Assembly (NCBI RefSeq): GCF_023712105.1
Contig: NZ_JAMLJI010000004.1
Coordinates: forward strand, 372,001-436,000
From: Larsenimonas suaedae
GTDB lineage: Bacteria > Pseudomonadota > Gammaproteobacteria > Pseudomonadales > Halomonadaceae
Direction of reading: 5' to 3'
Length of the DNA: 64,000 nucleotides
The position numbers and the translations under genes were made by a program. Positions within the stretch are counted from its first letter, which is position 1, and every line of letters begins with the position of its first letter. Shown here piece by piece: positions 33,907 to 50,985 of this stretch. The notes beneath the pieces are model-generated. The model was given only the letters and a program-made list of their open reading frames with translations, had not been told where the DNA came from and searched no databases.

Positions 33907-36630
33907 ATGGCAACCATTCATGTCGACGGCAAGGACTACGAGGTCGACGGCAGCGACAATCTGCTGCACGCCTGTCTTTCGCTCGGGCTCGACATACCCT
34001 ATTTCTGCTGGCACCCGGCGCTTGGGAGCGTTGGGGCCTGCCGCCAGTGTGCGGTCAAGCAGTATAAGGACAAGGACGACGACCGCGGGACGCTGGTGAT
34101 GTCCTGCATGGCGCCGGTGGAGGATGACGCCTACATCTCGATCGAGGATGGCGAGGCGGCTGAATTCCGCGAAAGCGTGATCGAGTGGCTGATGGCCAAC
34201 CACCCGCACGACTGCCCGGTGTGCGAGGAGGGCGGCCACTGTCATCTTCAGGACATGACGGTGATGACCGGCCATGACGATCGCCGCTATCGCTTTACCA
34301 AGCGTACCCACCGCAATCAGTACCTTGGCCCGTTCATTGCCCATGAGATGAACCGCTGCATCACCTGCTACCGCTGTGTCCGGTTCTACAAGGACTACGC
34401 CGGCGGCGAGGATCTGGGTGCGTTCGGCGCCCACAGCAACATCTACTTCGGCCGGACCACCGAGGGCACGCTTGAAAGCGAGTTTTCCGGCAATTTGACC
34501 GAAGTCTGCCCGACCGGCGTCTTCACCGATCAGACCCACTCCGACCACTACACCCGCAAGTGGGACATGCAGTATGCGCCAAGCATCTGTCATCAGTGCT
34601 CCAGCGGCTGCAATACGAGCCCCGGCGAACGCTACGGCGAAGTGCGTCGGATCGAGAACCGCTACAACGGCAGCGTCAATCACTACTTCCTCTGCGACCG
34701 GGGGCGATTCGGCTACGGTTACGTCAACCGCGATGACCGCCCGCGTCATCCGGAAATTCGGGAAGACGGGGTCATGCGAACGGCAGACGTCGGCCCGGCG
34801 CTGGATCACCTGGCCGACCAGCTCAGACAGACCTCGAAGGTGATCGGCATCGGCTCGCCTCGAGCAAGCCTTGAAAGCAACTACGCCCTGCGCGAGCTGG
34901 TCGGCGAGGCGAACTTCTCGGTCGGCATCGATCGCGCCGAATGGGAGCGCGTGACCTTGATGCGCCGCATTCTGGAGGAGGGCGCCCTGCCCACGCCGTC
35001 GATGCGCGACATCGAACACCACGACGCCGTGATTATCCTGGGCGAAGATTTGACCCAAACGGCCGCCCGCGAGGCGCTGGCGGTGCGTCAGGTGGCCAAC
35101 GCCAAGCGCAACGAGCTGGCCCGCGCCAACAATGTCCCCGAGTGGAATTTCAACGCGGCCGAAACGCTCGCTCAGGGGCGCAAGCTCCCGGTGGTCGTGG
35201 CAACGCCTGCCGAGACCAAGCTCGACGACATTGCCTCACACGTTTACCGCGGCTCGGTCTCCGGCATCGCGCGGCTCGGTCATGCGCTCGCACACGCCCT
35301 CGACGACGCCGCACCGAGCGTTGAGCTCGATGAGGATGATCGCACGCTGATCGACGCGCTGGTCGAGGTGATCAAGGGCGCCGAGCGGCCACTGATTGTC
35401 TCCGGCGGTTCGCTCAAGTCCAGGGCCGTGATCGAAGCCAGTGCCAATCTGGCACGGGCATTCAAGGCGGCGGGCAAGAACGGCTCTCTGCGCCTGATCA
35501 GTGGTGAAGCCAACAGCACAGGGCTTGCCCTGATGGGCGGCATGGCGCTCGAGGACGCGCTCGAGGCGCTGGATGACACCACGGCGCTGGTGGTGCTTGA
35601 AAACGATCTTTATCACCGGCTGCCCCGCGCCGAGGCCGAACGTGCCTTCGAGCGCGCAGCGTTCACGGTTGCCATCGATCATCAGCGAACGCCGACGGTC
35701 GAGCGCGCCGAGATCGTACTGCCGGCCGGCACGTTCGCCGAAAGCGACGGGACGCTTGTTAACCACGAAGGCCGCGCCCAGCGGTTCTTCCAGGTCTACG
35801 ACCCGAGCTATTACCGCCCGGATGATCTGACCCATGAGAGCTGGCGCTGGCTGCACGCGCTTCACACCACGCTCGAACAGCGCGAGGTGGACTGGACCCA
35901 GCTCGATCAGGTCACTGCACACTGCGCAAAGGCGATTCCAACGCTTGCCGGGATCGAAAACGCCGCACCCAGCGCCTCGTTCCGCATTCGCGGACAGAAG
36001 ATCGCCCGAATGCCGCACCGCTCCAGTGGCCGAACGGCCATGCGCGCCAACATCAGTGTGCATGAGCCGCGTACCCCGCAGGACGTCGATACCCCGCTTT
36101 CGTTTTCGATGGAAGGCTACAACGGTTACGCCGAACCGCGGGCCGAAGTGCCGTTTGCCTGGGCGCCGGGCTGGAACTCGCCGCAGGCCTGGAACAAGTT
36201 CCAGGATGAAGTCGGCGGCCACCTGACCGCGGGCGACCCCGGTATCCGGCTGATCGAGCGTGATGAGAGCGCCTCGGCGCTTTCGTACTTCACCGAGGTG
36301 CCGAGCCGCTCAAACGCGACCTGGCAGCTGGCGCCGCTGTATCACCTCTTTGGCAGCGAGCCGATGTCGGCCCGGGCCGCGCCGATTCAGGAGCGCATGT
36401 CCGAGCCGTACCTCGCGCTTCACCGGGATACCCTGATCGAAAAATCGCTTGCCGACGGGACGCCGGTGACGCTTGCCCAGGGTGACTGGACGGTTACGCT
36501 GCCGGTTCGTGCAAGCTCGGGCCTTCCGAGCGGCGTGATCGGCGTGCCGGTCGGCCTGCCCGGCATGCCGGTCGGTCTTGATTTCGATCAGGCCGTGACG
36601 TTCGACGTCGCCGAGGAGGTGCGCTCATGA
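33907..36630 (+). CDS. nuoG: NADH-quinone oxidoreductase subunit G
   Basis: 907 residues, as in E. coli NuoG. The N-terminal 2Fe-2S ferredoxin domain (Cys in [20 protein letters not shown] and VMSCMAP) is followed by the His-Cys motif [18 protein letters not shown], then cysteine-rich [16 protein letters not shown] and [19 protein letters not shown]. The extra cysteines of the last motif match the N7-type cluster of the E. coli-like group. The remaining 600 residues are the molybdopterin-oxidoreductase-like fold without cofactor. Its stop overlaps nuoH by ATGA. Confidence 0.95.
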   Translation: MATIHVDGKDYEVDGSDNLLHACLSLGLDIPYFCWHPALGSVGACRQCAVKQYKDKDDDRGTLVMSCMAPVEDDAYISIEDGEAAEFRESVIEWLMANHPHDCPVCEEGGHCHLQDMTVMTGHDDRRYRFTKRTHRNQYLGPFIAHEMNRCITCYRCVRFYKDYAGGEDLGAFGAHSNIYFGRTTEGTLESEFSGNLTEVCPTGVFTDQTHSDHYTRKWDMQYAPSICHQCSSGCNTSPGERYGEVRRIENRYNGSVNHYFLCDRGRFGYGYVNRDDRPRHPEIREDGVMRTADVGPALDHLADQLRQTSKVIGIGSPRASLESNYALRELVGEANFSVGIDRAEWERVTLMRRILEEGALPTPSMRDIEHHDAVIILGEDLTQTAAREALAVRQVANAKRNELARANNVPEWNFNAAETLAQGRKLPVVVATPAETKLDDIASHVYRGSVSGIARLGHALAHALDDAAPSVELDEDDRTLIDALVEVIKGAERPLIVSGGSLKSRAVIEASANLARAFKAAGKNGSLRLISGEANSTGLALMGGMALEDALEALDDTTALVVLENDLYHRLPRAEAERAFERAAFTVAIDHQRTPTVERAEIVLPAGTFAESDGTLVNHEGRAQRFFQVYDPSYYRPDDLTHESWRWLHALHTTLEQREVDWTQLDQVTAHCAKAIPTLAGIENAAPSASFRIRGQKIARMPHRSSGRTAMRANISVHEPRTPQDVDTPLSFSMEGYNGYAEPRAEVPFAWAPGWNSPQAWNKFQDEVGGHLTAGDPGIRLIERDESASALSYFTEVPSRSNATWQLAPLYHLFGSEPMSARAAPIQERMSEPYLALHRDTLIEKSLADGTPVTLAQGDWTVTLPVRASSGLPSGVIGVPVGLPGMPVGLDFDQAVTFDVAEEVRS

Positions 36631-37613
36631 GCTGGCTGACCCCGACCGTTGTCGAGACGTTGATCGCCGTGGCCCAGGCGATCGTGATTCTTTTGGGTGC
36701 GGTGATTGCGGGCGCACTTTTGAGCTTCGTCGAGCGTCGGGTGCTCGCGATCTGGCAGGACCGCTACGGCCCCAACCGGGTCGGGCCGTTCGGCTCGCTT
36801 CAGCTGGTGGCCGACATGCTGAAGATGTTCTTCAAGGAGGACTGGATTCCAGTCTTTGCCGACAAGAAGATCTTTACTCTGGCACCGGCCATCGCGATGG
36901 CCTCGCTCCTTCTGTCGTTCATGATCATTCCGATCACGCCGAACTGGGGCGTGGCCGACATGAATGTGGGTCTTCTGTTCTTTTTCGCCATGGCGGGGAT
37001 CAACGTCTACGCCGTCTTGTTCGCAGGCTACGCCAGCGCCAACAAGTACGCGCTCCTGGGGGCACTTCGCGCCTCGGCCCAGACGCTTTCGTACGAGGTG
37101 TTCATGGGGCTGTCGCTGATGGGTGTGGTCGCCATGGCCGGCACCTTCAACATGCGCGACATCGTCACGGCTCAGGCCGACATGTGGAACATCATCCCGC
37201 AGTTCTTCGGCTTCTGTACCTTCCTGGTGGCAGGCATTGCGGTCACGCACCGTGCGCCGTTTGACCAGCCGGAGGCCGAGCAGGAGCTCTCCGATGGCTA
37301 CCACATCGAGTATTCCGGCATGAAGTGGGGCATGTTCTTTGTCGGCGAATACGTGGGCGTGGTGCTGATTTCGGCACTGATCGCCACGCTGTTCTTCGGC
37401 GGCTGGACCGGGCCGTTGCTTCCGCCCATCGTGTGGTTCCTGCTCAAGACCGGTTTTTTCGTTGCGTTTTTCGTGCTGCTGCGCGCCGCGCTCCCGCGCC
37501 CGCGCTATGACCGCGTAATGGGGTTTGGCTGGAAGTTCTGCCTGCCGCTGACGCTTATCAATCTACTTGTTACCGGCGCGGTGATTCTCATCACCTCGCC
37601 CGCGACGTCGTAA
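36627..37613 (+). CDS. nuoH: NADH-quinone oxidoreductase subunit H
   Basis: 328 residues with about eight membrane helices. NuoH forms much of the quinone channel and links the peripheral arm to the proton pumps. Signatures are [24 protein letters not shown] and the acidic loop [27 protein letters not shown]. It overlaps nuoG by 4 bases and precedes nuoI by 10. Confidence 0.96.
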   Translation: MSWLTPTVVETLIAVAQAIVILLGAVIAGALLSFVERRVLAIWQDRYGPNRVGPFGSLQLVADMLKMFFKEDWIPVFADKKIFTLAPAIAMASLLLSFMIIPITPNWGVADMNVGLLFFFAMAGINVYAVLFAGYASANKYALLGALRASAQTLSYEVFMGLSLMGVVAMAGTFNMRDIVTAQADMWNIIPQFFGFCTFLVAGIAVTHRAPFDQPEAEQELSDGYHIEYSGMKWGMFFVGEYVGVVLISALIATLFFGGWTGPLLPPIVWFLLKTGFFVAFFVLLRAALPRPRYDRVMGFGWKFCLPLTLINLLVTGAVILITSPATS

Positions 37614-37623
37614 GGGGGACGGC

Positions 37624-38163
37624 ATGATCAAAAGCATACTTGCCGGGACCTGGTCGCAGCTGCGCACGCTCGGCATGGTCTTTATGCATGCGTTTCGAAA
37701 ACGCGAAACGCTTCAGTATCCGGAAGAAAAGGTCTATCTGCCCCCGCGGTATCGTGGGCGCATCGTGCTGACGCGTGACCCCGACGGCGAAGAGCGCTGT
37801 GTGGCGTGCAACCTGTGCGCGGTGGCTTGCCCGGTCGGCTGTATTTCGCTTCAAAAGGGCGAGAAGGACGATGGCCGCTGGTACCCGGAATTTTTCCGCA
37901 TCAATTTCTCGCGCTGCATCTTCTGTGGGCTGTGTGAAGAAGCCTGCCCAACGTCGGCCATCCAGCTGACACCGGACTTCGAGCTTGGTGAGTACGACCG
38001 CCAGGAGCTGGTGTACGAGAAGGAAGACCTGCTGATTTCAGGGCCGGGCAAGGATCACAACTACAACTTTTACCGCGTCTCGGGGCTCGAGATTGCCGGT
38101 AAGAGCAAGGGGGCCGCGCAGAACGAGGCCGAACCGATCGACGTCAAGACGCTGTTGCCGTAA
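37624..38163 (+). CDS. nuoI: NADH-quinone oxidoreductase subunit I
   Basis: 179 residues. A ferredoxin-like subunit with two 4Fe-4S clusters (N6a, N6b): [15 protein letters not shown] and [15 protein letters not shown]. It passes electrons from NuoG to NuoB. The N-terminal amphipathic helix and [20 protein letters not shown] are typical. It precedes nuoJ by 18 bases. Confidence 0.96.
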   Translation: MIKSILAGTWSQLRTLGMVFMHAFRKRETLQYPEEKVYLPPRYRGRIVLTRDPDGEERCVACNLCAVACPVGCISLQKGEKDDGRWYPEFFRINFSRCIFCGLCEEACPTSAIQLTPDFELGEYDRQELVYEKEDLLISGPGKDHNYNFYRVSGLEIAGKSKGAAQNEAEPIDVKTLLP

Positions 38164-38181
38164 CAGCCTAAGGATCTGCTC

Positions 38182-38745
38182 GTGGAATTTGCATTTTATC
38201 TGGCAGCGGCCGTGGCGGTGGTATCGACGCTCAGGGTCGTGACCAGCATCAATCCGGTGCACGCGCTCTTGTATCTGATCGTCTCGCTGATCGCGGTGGC
38301 GATGGTGTTCTTCGCTCTCGGCGCCCCCTTTGCAGGCGTACTCGAAATCATTGTTTACGCCGGCGCCATCATGGTGCTGTTCGTGTTCGTCGTCATGATG
38401 CTTAACCTGGGCCAGGCCGCCGTCGAGCAGGAAAACAGCTGGCTGAATCCGAAGATGTGGATCGGGCCGTCCATTTTAGTGGGCATCATGCTGGTGATGA
38501 TGATCGTTGCGCTCTTCGCAAGCCCGGTCGAGGGCACCATTACCGGTGAACTGATCGACGCCAAGGGCGTGGGCGTGGCGCTGTTCGGGCCGTATGTATT
38601 GATGGTCGAGCTTGCCTCGATGCTGCTTCTTGGGGCGCTGGTCACGGCGTATCACCTTGGCCGCGACGACACGCTGCGCCCGGCCAGGGACATGAACGAA
38701 AGCCGCCAACATTTGACGCGCGATCACCGGGGGACACGCCAATGA
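38182..38745 (+). CDS. nuoJ: NADH-quinone oxidoreductase subunit J
   Basis: 187 residues, five membrane helices. It begins with GTG at 38182 after AAGGA. The conserved helix 3 segment [24 protein letters not shown] carries the family Tyr/Gly pattern that includes the bulge seen in complex I structures. The C-terminal tail is hydrophilic. It overlaps the nuoK start by 4 bases. Confidence 0.94.
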   Translation: MEFAFYLAAAVAVVSTLRVVTSINPVHALLYLIVSLIAVAMVFFALGAPFAGVLEIIVYAGAIMVLFVFVVMMLNLGQAAVEQENSWLNPKMWIGPSILVGIMLVMMIVALFASPVEGTITGELIDAKGVGVALFGPYVLMVELASMLLLGALVTAYHLGRDDTLRPARDMNESRQHLTRDHRGTRQ

Positions 38746-39050
38746 CCGGTATTCCAGTCGAACACGGGCTGCTTCTGGCCTCGATTCTGTTCGCCATCGG
38801 CCTTGCGGGACTGATGGTTCGACGCAACATGCTCTTCGTTCTGATGTGTCTTGAGATCATGATGAACGCGGCGGCACTTGCGTTCATCGTGGGCGGCACC
38901 CGTTGGGCCCAGCCCGACGGTCAGATCATGTTCATCATGGTGATCACGCTTGCCGCGGCCGAGGCAAGCATCGGCCTTGCGCTGCTCATTCAGCTCTATC
39001 GCCGCTTCAGGACCCTGGACATTGACCAGGTAAGTGAGATGAAAGGATGA
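38742..39050 (+). CDS. nuoK: NADH-quinone oxidoreductase subunit K
   Basis: 102 residues with three membrane helices, the usual size. Two conserved intramembrane glutamates needed for proton transfer are seen, in [15 protein letters not shown] and [16 protein letters not shown]. Start and stop overlap nuoJ and nuoL by 4 bases each, indicating tight translational coupling. Confidence 0.96.
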   Translation: MTGIPVEHGLLLASILFAIGLAGLMVRRNMLFVLMCLEIMMNAAALAFIVGGTRWAQPDGQIMFIMVITLAAAEASIGLALLIQLYRRFRTLDIDQVSEMKG

Positions 39051-40903
39051 CCCTACTGCCTCTGGTTTTCGTCTTTCCGTTGCTGGGCGCCGTGCTCCTG
39101 GCCTTCATTCGCCAGATGCCACGGCCTCTTGCCGCAACGGTCGGGGTCGGCTCGATCGGGCTTGCGGCGCTCAGTGCGCTGGTCGTCGGCCTCGATTTTT
39201 TCTCAAATGGGGCGCAGCCGGTCACGGTGACGCTCTGGCAGTGGATCTCGGTCGGTGACTTCACCCCGCGCTTCTCGCTCTACGTCGATGGGCTGACGCT
39301 CACCATGATGAGCGTGATCACCGGCGTGGGCTTTCTGATCCACCTGTTTGCGTCGTGGTACATGACCGAGGATCTGAAAGACACGAGCGGCTATCTCTAT
39401 ACCCGCTTCTTCGCCTACATGAACCTGTTCGTGTTCAGCATGCTGCTGCTGGTGCTGGCCGATAACCTGATGCTCCTGTATCTGGGCTGGGAAGGGGTGG
39501 GGCTCTGCAGTTATCTGCTGATCGGCTACTACTACCGGGGGCTTGATAACGCCAAGGCGGCCTTCAAGGCCTTTATCGTTACCCGTGTGGGCGATGTGTT
39601 TCTGGCCATCGGCATGTTCATCCTGTTTGCCAAGTTCCAGACCCTCGACATTCAGACGCTGCTTCAGCAGGCGCCAAAGGCGTGGGCGCAGGGCGATCTG
39701 ATGGCGGAAGTCGCGGCACTGATGCTGCTCGGTGGTGCGGTCGGTAAGTCGGCCCAGCTGCCGCTTCAGACCTGGCTTGCCGATGCGATGGCAGGTCCGA
39801 CGCCGGTCTCTGCGCTGATTCACGCCGCGACCATGGTGACCGCCGGGGTCTATCTGATCGCGCGAACGCACGTCATCTTCGAGCTGGCGCCGATGACGCT
39901 CGAACTGGTCGGGATCATCGGCGCGGCCACGCTCCTGATCGCCGGGTTCTCGGCGCTTGCCCAAACCGACATCAAGCGTGTGCTGGCCTATTCGACCATG
40001 AGCCAGATCGGCTACATGTTCCTGGCGCTTGGCGTTCAGGCCTGGGACGCCGCGATCTTCCACCTGATGATCCATGCGTTCTTCAAGGCGCTGTTGTTCC
40101 TGACATCGGGCTCGGTGATCATTGCCTGTCATCACGAGCAGGACATGTTCAAGATGGGCGGGCTTCGAAAGCCATTGAAGCTCGCTTACGCCTGTTTCTG
40201 GGTTGGGGGCGCAGCGCTTGCGGCGCTGCCGATCGTGACCGCGGGCTTCTATTCGAAAGACGAGATTCTGTGGCTGTCGTTCGCCTCGGGCCATGAAGTG
40301 CTTTGGTTCTTTGGGTTGGTCGGGGCCTTTTTGACCTCGCTGTACACCTTCCGAATGATCTTTATTACCTTCCATGGCGAGGCCAATACCGAAGCGCATG
40401 CGCCAAAGGGGCTTGCGCATCATCTGCCGCTGGTGACGCTTCTGGTGCTGTCGACCTTTGTCGGCGCGCTGATCCACCCGCCACTGGAAGGCGTTCTTCC
40501 GGCCTCGCCCGAGGGTGACAGCGAAAGCCTCAAGCTGATCTTCGAGGTGCTGTCCTCGGTGGTCGCAATCGTTGGGCTTGGCATCGCGGCGGCGCTCTTC
40601 CTCGGCCGCAGGCGGTTGGTCAAGGCACTGGTCAAGACCGATCTGGGTCGCAACGGCTGGCGCTTTTTCAACAGCGCATTTGCCTTTGACTGGCTTTATG
40701 ACTGGCTTATCGTCAAGCCGTTTCTGGCCATCGCCTGGCTCCATCGGGTGGACTGGATCAACGCGCTGGTCAACATCTGGCCCTGGCTTGCAAAGCAGGC
40801 CCACCGGGGCCTTAGCGTGACCCAGACCGGGCGTATTCGCTGGTACGCAGGCTCGATCACGGCAGGAGCAACCCTGATGCTGGTGCTGCTGGTTCTCGGA
40901 TAA
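39047..40903 (+). CDS. nuoL: NADH-quinone oxidoreductase subunit L (antiporter-like)
   Basis: 618 residues, about sixteen helices. This distal proton-pumping subunit has the Mrp-antiporter fold; Glu149 in [19 protein letters not shown] is the functional helix-5 glutamate, and [31 protein letters not shown] contains the broken helix 7 region with its Lys. The C-terminal part includes the lateral helix and final anchor. It overlaps nuoK by 4 bases. Confidence 0.96.
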   Translation: MTLLPLVFVFPLLGAVLLAFIRQMPRPLAATVGVGSIGLAALSALVVGLDFFSNGAQPVTVTLWQWISVGDFTPRFSLYVDGLTLTMMSVITGVGFLIHLFASWYMTEDLKDTSGYLYTRFFAYMNLFVFSMLLLVLADNLMLLYLGWEGVGLCSYLLIGYYYRGLDNAKAAFKAFIVTRVGDVFLAIGMFILFAKFQTLDIQTLLQQAPKAWAQGDLMAEVAALMLLGGAVGKSAQLPLQTWLADAMAGPTPVSALIHAATMVTAGVYLIARTHVIFELAPMTLELVGIIGAATLLIAGFSALAQTDIKRVLAYSTMSQIGYMFLALGVQAWDAAIFHLMIHAFFKALLFLTSGSVIIACHHEQDMFKMGGLRKPLKLAYACFWVGGAALAALPIVTAGFYSKDEILWLSFASGHEVLWFFGLVGAFLTSLYTFRMIFITFHGEANTEAHAPKGLAHHLPLVTLLVLSTFVGALIHPPLEGVLPASPEGDSESLKLIFEVLSSVVAIVGLGIAAALFLGRRRLVKALVKTDLGRNGWRFFNSAFAFDWLYDWLIVKPFLAIAWLHRVDWINALVNIWPWLAKQAHRGLSVTQTGRIRWYAGSITAGATLMLVLLVLG

Positions 40904-40926
40904 CGACACAAGGAACTGTTAACGTC

Positions 40927-42450
40927 ATGATCCTGCTTTGGCTCATACTCATTCCGTTTATCGGCGGCCTGCTGTGCTGGCAAACCGAGCGGTTCGGCAT
41001 CAAGCCGCCGCGTGTAATCGCGCTGGTCACGATGCTATTGGAGCTTGCGATCGCGATCGTGCTCTGGTGGCACGGGGACTACGGGCTCGCGGACACCATC
41101 GGCGATACGCCGAACTGGGTGCTCGAATATCAACTGCCGTGGATCGAGCGCTTCGGCATCAGCTTCCATCTGGGGCTTGATGGCCTGTCGTTGATCATGA
41201 TCCTGCTGACCGGGTTCCTGGGCGTTCTGGCCGTGACTTGTTCGTGGGCAGAGATCGACCGGCGCGTTGGCTTCTTCCACCTGAACCTTCTGTGGATCAT
41301 CGGGGCGGTGGTCGGCATCTTCCTCGCGATCGACCTGTTTCTGTTCTTCTTTTTCTGGGAAATGATGCTGGTCCCGATGTACTTCCTGATCGCGCTGTGG
41401 GGTCACAGCGGGTCAAAGGGGAACTCGCGGGTCGGTGCGGCGATGAAGTTCTTCATCTACACCCAGGCTTCCGGGCTCTTGATGCTGGTGGCGATTCTGG
41501 GGCTGGTGTTCGCGCATTTCCTTCAGGCGGGCGTGTTCACGTTCGATTATTCGGTACTTCGAACGACCACATTGTCCGAGCCGGTGGCGATGCTTCTGAT
41601 GCTCGGGTTCTTTATCGCCTTCGCGGTGAAGCTTCCGGTGGTGCCGCTTCATGGCTGGCTGCCGGATGCCCACGCTCAGGCGCCGACCGCGGGCAGTGTC
41701 GATCTGGCCGGGATTCTTCTGAAAACCGCCGCCTACGGCATGCTGCGCTTCATGATGCCGATGTTCCCGGACGCAGCGATGCAGTTCGCGCCGGTTGCGA
41801 TGGCGCTCGGGTTGATCGGGATTTTCTACGGCGCCGTCATGGCGTTTTCCCAGACCGATGTCAAACGCTTGATCGCCTGCTCGAGCATTTCCCACATGGG
41901 CTTCGTGCTGATCGGCATTTTCTCCAATACGTTGATCTCGCTGCAGGGCGTGGTCGCGTTGATGGTTGCGCACGCGTTTTCCTCGGCCGGGCTCTTTATC
42001 GTGAGTGGCCAGCTCTATGAGCGGCTCGGCACGCGAGACATGCGTGAGATGGGCGGGCTTTTTGGCAAGGTCGGAGCGCTTCCGGGCTTTGCGATGGTGT
42101 TCGTGATGGCCTCGCTCGGCATGCCGGGGACCGCCAATTTCATCGGGGAATTCCTGATTCTCTTCGGGGCGTTTGAAGTGGTGCCCTGGGTGGTGGTGGT
42201 CGCAAGCATCGGGTTGGTACTGGCCGCGGTCTATTCCCTGATCCTGATGCAGCGGATCTATTTTGGTCCGGCCAAGATCGATCGTGCCTACTCAGGCCTC
42301 GATACCCGTGAATTCCTGATGCTTTTGACGCTGTTCGTGCTCACCATCGCGCTCGGGTTCTTCCCGCAGCTGGTGCTGGATGTTTCCGAGCATGCCATGA
42401 CCGAGGTGGTTACCTGGGTCTCCGCCGCCACGAACTCTTCGACACTGTAG
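40927..42450 (+). CDS. nuoM: NADH-quinone oxidoreductase subunit M (antiporter-like)
   Basis: 507 residues with about fourteen helices. Second antiporter-like pump; Glu145 in [19 protein letters not shown] corresponds to the essential helix-5 glutamate, and [33 protein letters not shown] holds the helix 7-8 lysine region. Start preceded by AAGGAA at suitable distance. Confidence 0.96.
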   Translation: MILLWLILIPFIGGLLCWQTERFGIKPPRVIALVTMLLELAIAIVLWWHGDYGLADTIGDTPNWVLEYQLPWIERFGISFHLGLDGLSLIMILLTGFLGVLAVTCSWAEIDRRVGFFHLNLLWIIGAVVGIFLAIDLFLFFFFWEMMLVPMYFLIALWGHSGSKGNSRVGAAMKFFIYTQASGLLMLVAILGLVFAHFLQAGVFTFDYSVLRTTTLSEPVAMLLMLGFFIAFAVKLPVVPLHGWLPDAHAQAPTAGSVDLAGILLKTAAYGMLRFMMPMFPDAAMQFAPVAMALGLIGIFYGAVMAFSQTDVKRLIACSSISHMGFVLIGIFSNTLISLQGVVALMVAHAFSSAGLFIVSGQLYERLGTRDMREMGGLFGKVGALPGFAMVFVMASLGMPGTANFIGEFLILFGAFEVVPWVVVVASIGLVLAAVYSLILMQRIYFGPAKIDRAYSGLDTREFLMLLTLFVLTIALGFFPQLVLDVSEHAMTEVVTWVSAATNSSTL

Positions 42451-42457
42451 GGCCGCC

Positions 42458-43915
42458 ATGAATCTGACATCTTCACATCTAATTGCGCTTTTGCCGCTGA
42501 TGCTGGTCTGTGTGACCGTGGTGATCGTCATGCTGACGGTGGCGTGGCGGCGCAGCCATTTCGTGAGCGCAACGCTTACGGTCATCGGCCTCAACGCCGC
42601 GCTTGCCTCCCTGATTCTGGTCGGGCAGGTCGCCCCGATTCAGGTCACGCCGCTGGTGATGATCGACCACTACAGTATCCTGTACATGGCGATGATCCTG
42701 ATCGCGGCGCTTGCGTGTTCAACGCTTGCCTACGCCTACCTGGAAACGCTGCCGGATCAGCGCGATGAGTTCTATATGCTGCTTGGCTGCTCGGTGGCCG
42801 GCGGGCTTTTGCTGGTGTCGAGCCAGCATCTGACGTCGTTGTTCATCGGGCTCGAGCTGATGTCGCTGCCGCTCTATGGCATGGCGGCCTACGCCTTCAA
42901 GGAGCGGCTGTCGCTTGAGGCGGGCATCAAGTACATGGTGCTCTCGGCCATGGCGAGCGCGTTTCTACTGTTCGGGATGGCGCTTTTATACGCCGAAAGC
43001 GGCACGCTCTCGTTCACTGGCCTCGGGGCGAGTCTTGCCAATGACGCGCTTCACAGCAACTGGGTCGTGGCAGGCGTTGGCCTGATGGTCGTTGGGCTCG
43101 GTTTCAAGCTCTCCGTCGCGCCATTTCATCTGTGGACGCCGGACGTCTACGAAGGGGCGCCGGCACCGGTATCTGCGTTTCTGGCCACCGTCAGCAAGAT
43201 TGCGGTGTTTGCGGTGCTGATGCGGTTGTTCAGTTTGGCACCGGCGACGGGGGACGGCTGGCTTCATACCGTGATCGCGTTGATGGCGCTGTTGTCGATG
43301 GTGGTGGGTAATCTGTTGGCACTGATGCAGAAAAACCTGAAACGCATCATCGGGTATTCGTCGATCGCGCATCTGGGCTATCTGTTGACGGCGCTGGTGG
43401 CGAGCGACGGTCTGGCGCTCGAGGCGGCGGCGATTTATCTGGCAACGTATGTGGCCACGACGCTCGGCGCGTTCGGCGTAATCACACTGGTCTCGAGCCC
43501 GTACAAGGGCTCGGATGCAGGGCTTTTGTACCATTACCGCGGTCTGTTCTGGCGCCGGCCGTACCTGACGGCGGTGCTGACCGTGATGATGCTGTCCCTT
43601 GCCGGCATTCCGATGACCGCTGGCTTCATCGGCAAGTTCTATATCTTCACCGTCGGGGTCGAATCCGAACTCTGGTGGCTGGTTGGGGGTGTGGTGCTTG
43701 GAAGCGCGCTGGGGCTTTATTACTACCTGCGGGTCATGGTCACGCTGTACCTGAAATCCGCCGATGAGCCCGAGCGCGATGCGCCAAACGACTGGGCGCA
43801 GCAGGTTGGTGGTCTGATGGTGCTGCTTTTGGCCGCGCTGGTGTTCTTGATCGGTGTCTACCCGCAGCCGTTGATCGATCTGGTGCAGATGGCCGGGATT
43901 CAGATGCCGATCTGA
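42458..43915 (+). CDS. nuoN: NADH-quinone oxidoreductase subunit N (antiporter-like)
   Basis: 485 residues with about fourteen helices, the third antiporter-like pump, nearest the quinone module. [15 protein letters not shown] carries the helix-5 glutamate, and [32 protein letters not shown] is the family motif with the helix-7 lysine. It is the last gene of the operon, with a strong terminator 21 bases after the stop. Confidence 0.96.
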   Translation: MNLTSSHLIALLPLMLVCVTVVIVMLTVAWRRSHFVSATLTVIGLNAALASLILVGQVAPIQVTPLVMIDHYSILYMAMILIAALACSTLAYAYLETLPDQRDEFYMLLGCSVAGGLLLVSSQHLTSLFIGLELMSLPLYGMAAYAFKERLSLEAGIKYMVLSAMASAFLLFGMALLYAESGTLSFTGLGASLANDALHSNWVVAGVGLMVVGLGFKLSVAPFHLWTPDVYEGAPAPVSAFLATVSKIAVFAVLMRLFSLAPATGDGWLHTVIALMALLSMVVGNLLALMQKNLKRIIGYSSIAHLGYLLTALVASDGLALEAAAIYLATYVATTLGAFGVITLVSSPYKGSDAGLLYHYRGLFWRRPYLTAVLTVMMLSLAGIPMTAGFIGKFYIFTVGVESELWWLVGGVVLGSALGLYYYLRVMVTLYLKSADEPERDAPNDWAQQVGGLMVLLLAALVFLIGVYPQPLIDLVQMAGIQMPI

Positions 43916-43946
43916 TCGTGCGCTCGATGCCTTTGGAAAACGCCGC

Positions 43947-45781
<1,835 letters not shown>

Positions 45782-45863
45782 GTCGCTGGTGTCGGCAGGC
45801 TGAATCGGGTATCATCGATCCAATTTGGCCGCCGACAGAGGGCGCGTCGAAGCCACCGTACAC

Positions 45864-45906
45864 AAAAAGCGGGATGGAACCTCACAAGGCTTTCGTCCCG
45901 CTTTTT
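45864..45906 (+). terminator. Terminator/attenuator-like hairpin between dapB and carA
   Basis: AAAAAGCGGGA (45864-45874) pairs perfectly with TCCCGCTTTTT (45896-45906), followed by one more T; the 21-base loop has a small inner CCT/AGG stem. It begins 82 bases after dapB and ends 102 before carA. It may end dapB transcripts, regulate carA by attenuation, or both. Confidence 0.8.
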
Positions 45907-45930
45907 TGCGACCTGCAGGCTCGGCCCTGA
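45874..45930 (+). CDS. Possible 18-residue leader peptide ahead of carA
   Basis: ATG at 45874 opens an 18-codon frame (MEPHKAFVPLFCDLQARP) ending with TGA at 45928-45930. Its codons overlap the loop and 3' arm of the hairpin, the geometry expected of translational control of a terminator. The only ribosome-binding-like sequence, GCGGG, lies within the stem and is weak. It has no enrichment for arginine codons. This may be a chance frame. Confidence 0.2.
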   Translation: MEPHKAFVPLFCDLQARP

Positions 45931-46008
45931 CTGCCCCTGAGCCGGTATCATCACGGCAACAAGGAAACGTCAGGCCCGAGAGATCGATAGTCTTGGGAGG
46001 ATGTTGCG

Positions 46009-47154
46009 TTGAAACCGGCAATACTTGCATTGGAAGATGGCACTGTATTTCACGGTATTTCCATTGGTGCAGAAGGCGAAAGCAGCGGCGAAGTCGTCTT
46101 CAATACGGCGATGACCGGCTATCAGGAAATACTGACCGACCCCTCCTACTCCCGCCAGATCGTTACCCTCACATACCCCCACATCGGCAGCACCGGCATC
46201 AACGAAGAAGACATCGAGTCACAGCGCATCTGCGCCGCTGGCCTGATCATTCGTGATCTGCCCCGTCTGGTCAGTAACTTTCGAAGCGTTCGCGGCCTCG
46301 ATGAGTATCTGGCCGCCCAGAACATTCAGGGCATTGCTGACATCGATACCCGCAAGCTGACGCGCATTTTGCGGGACAAGGGGGCTCAGAACGGCGCGAT
46401 CCTTGCAGGCAGTGCTGCCGAAGGCGATGACGCCGCCGAGCGGGCGCTCGAGGCGGCGCGCGGGTTTCCGGGGCTCAAGGGGATGGATCTGGCGAAGGAA
46501 TCGAGCGTCGAGAAAACGTTCGAGTGGCACGAAGGCGAGTGGGTGCTGGGCAAGGGGTATCTGGACGCGGCCGGTCAGAGCCGTCCGTACCACGTCGTGG
46601 CCTTTGATTACGGCACCAAGTACAACATCTTCCGCATGCTGACAAGCCGTGGCTGTCGAGTCACGGTGGTTCCGGCGCAGACGCCGGCCGATGACGTGCT
46701 GGCCATGAACCCGGATGGCGTGTTTCTTTCCAATGGCCCGGGCGACCCCGAGCCTTGCGATTACGCCATTACCGCAATTTCGGGCATTCTCGAGCGTGGC
46801 GTGCCGGTCTTCGGGATATGCCTCGGGCATCAGCTTCTGGCGCTGGCCAGTGGCGCCAAGACCGTCAAGATGGGGCATGGCCACCATGGTGCGAACCATC
46901 CGGTGCAGGACCTTGAGTCCGGCGTGGTCATGATCACCAGCCAGAACCACGGGTTCGCGGTTGATGAAACGACGCTTCCGGCCAACCTCAAGGCGACGCA
47001 TCGCTCGCTGTTCGACCAGACGCTTCAAGGCATCGAGCGCACCGATTGCCCGGCCTTCAGCTTTCAGGGTCATCCGGAAGCGAGCCCGGGGCCGCACGAT
47101 GTGGCGCCGCTGTTCGACCGGTTTGTCGCGATGATGGCCGAGCGCCGCAGTTAA
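46009..47154 (+). CDS. carA: Carbamoyl-phosphate synthase small subunit
   Basis: 381 residues. It releases ammonia from glutamine for CarB; carbamoyl phosphate feeds arginine and pyrimidine synthesis. The start is TTG at 46009, placed 8 bases after GGGAGG; E. coli carA also begins with TTG. The glutaminase triad is visible: Cys271 in GICLGHQLL and the His/Glu in [14 protein letters not shown]-terminal [42 protein letters not shown] is diagnostic. A three-codon frame ATG-TTG-CGT-TGA at 46001 overlaps the start. Confidence 0.96.
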   Translation: MKPAILALEDGTVFHGISIGAEGESSGEVVFNTAMTGYQEILTDPSYSRQIVTLTYPHIGSTGINEEDIESQRICAAGLIIRDLPRLVSNFRSVRGLDEYLAAQNIQGIADIDTRKLTRILRDKGAQNGAILAGSAAEGDDAAERALEAARGFPGLKGMDLAKESSVEKTFEWHEGEWVLGKGYLDAAGQSRPYHVVAFDYGTKYNIFRMLTSRGCRVTVVPAQTPADDVLAMNPDGVFLSNGPGDPEPCDYAITAISGILERGVPVFGICLGHQLLALASGAKTVKMGHGHHGANHPVQDLESGVVMITSQNHGFAVDETTLPANLKATHRSLFDQTLQGIERTDCPAFSFQGHPEASPGPHDVAPLFDRFVAMMAERRS

Positions 47155-47206
47155 GTCGCCGAACACGCTTTTTGTATTACATCACCAGGTTTACGCGGAC
47201 ACTGTC

Positions 47207-50432
<3,226 letters not shown>

Positions 50433-50440
<8 letters not shown>

Positions 50441-50909
50441 ATTTCCCATGACCGTGGAGGGCGAGCGTGCCCTTCGGGAAGAGTTGGAGCATTTAAAGGG
50501 TGTCGAACGCCCGACCGTGATTGCCGCAATCTCGGAAGCCCGTGAGCACGGCGACCTGAAGGAAAACGCCGAGTATCACGCCGCGCGGGAGCAGCAGGGG
50601 TTCATCGAGGGGCGTATTCAGGAGATCGAGTCTAAGCTATCGGCGTGCCAGGTGATCGACGTCACCAAGATGCCGGCCAATGGCAAGGTGATCTTCGGTG
50701 TGACGGTCAGTCTGACCAACCTCGATACCGACGAAGAAGTCTGCTATCGAATCGTTGGTGAAGATGAGGCCGACATTAAGCAGGGCAAGATTTCAGTCAC
50801 TTCTCCGATCGCGCGTGCGCTGATCGGCAAGGAAGAGGGCGACGTGGTCAACGTCAAGACGCCCGGCGGCGAAGTCGAGTACGAAATCAGTGAGGTCGAG
50901 CACCGCTGA
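50433..50909 (+). CDS. greA: Transcription elongation factor GreA
   Basis: 158 residues, the standard length. It binds the secondary channel of RNA polymerase and stimulates cleavage of backtracked RNA. The N-terminal coiled coil with acidic tip ([37 protein letters not shown]) and the C-terminal FKBP-like domain ([20 protein letters not shown]) are complete. It begins inside the end of carB; carB-greA linkage in one operon is known in Pseudomonas aeruginosa. A strong terminator follows. Confidence 0.97.
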
Positions 50910-50926
50910 GTGCTCGAGCCTGCCTG

Positions 50927-50963
50927 AAACACCAACGCCCGCAAATGCGGGCGTTGGTGTTTT
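50927..50963. terminator. Bidirectional terminator between greA and yhbY
   Basis: A 16-bp perfect stem AAACACCAACGCCCGC / GCGGGCGTTGGTGTTT with an AAAT loop stands between the two convergent stops. Short A- and T-runs flank it. Confidence 0.88.
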
Positions 50964-50985
50964 CACAAGGGCGAAAGTTGAACCT

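Noticed and set aside
33769-35058. 429-residue open frame on the minus strand opposite nuoG
   Set aside because: Shadow of nuoG; Ala/Val/Arg-rich composition with no domain or ribosome-binding site.
39203-40909. 568-residue open frame on the minus strand opposite nuoL
   Set aside because: It mirrors nuoL codon structure in a GC-rich genome, has low-complexity Arg/His/Gln/Asp-rich composition and no recognisable domain.
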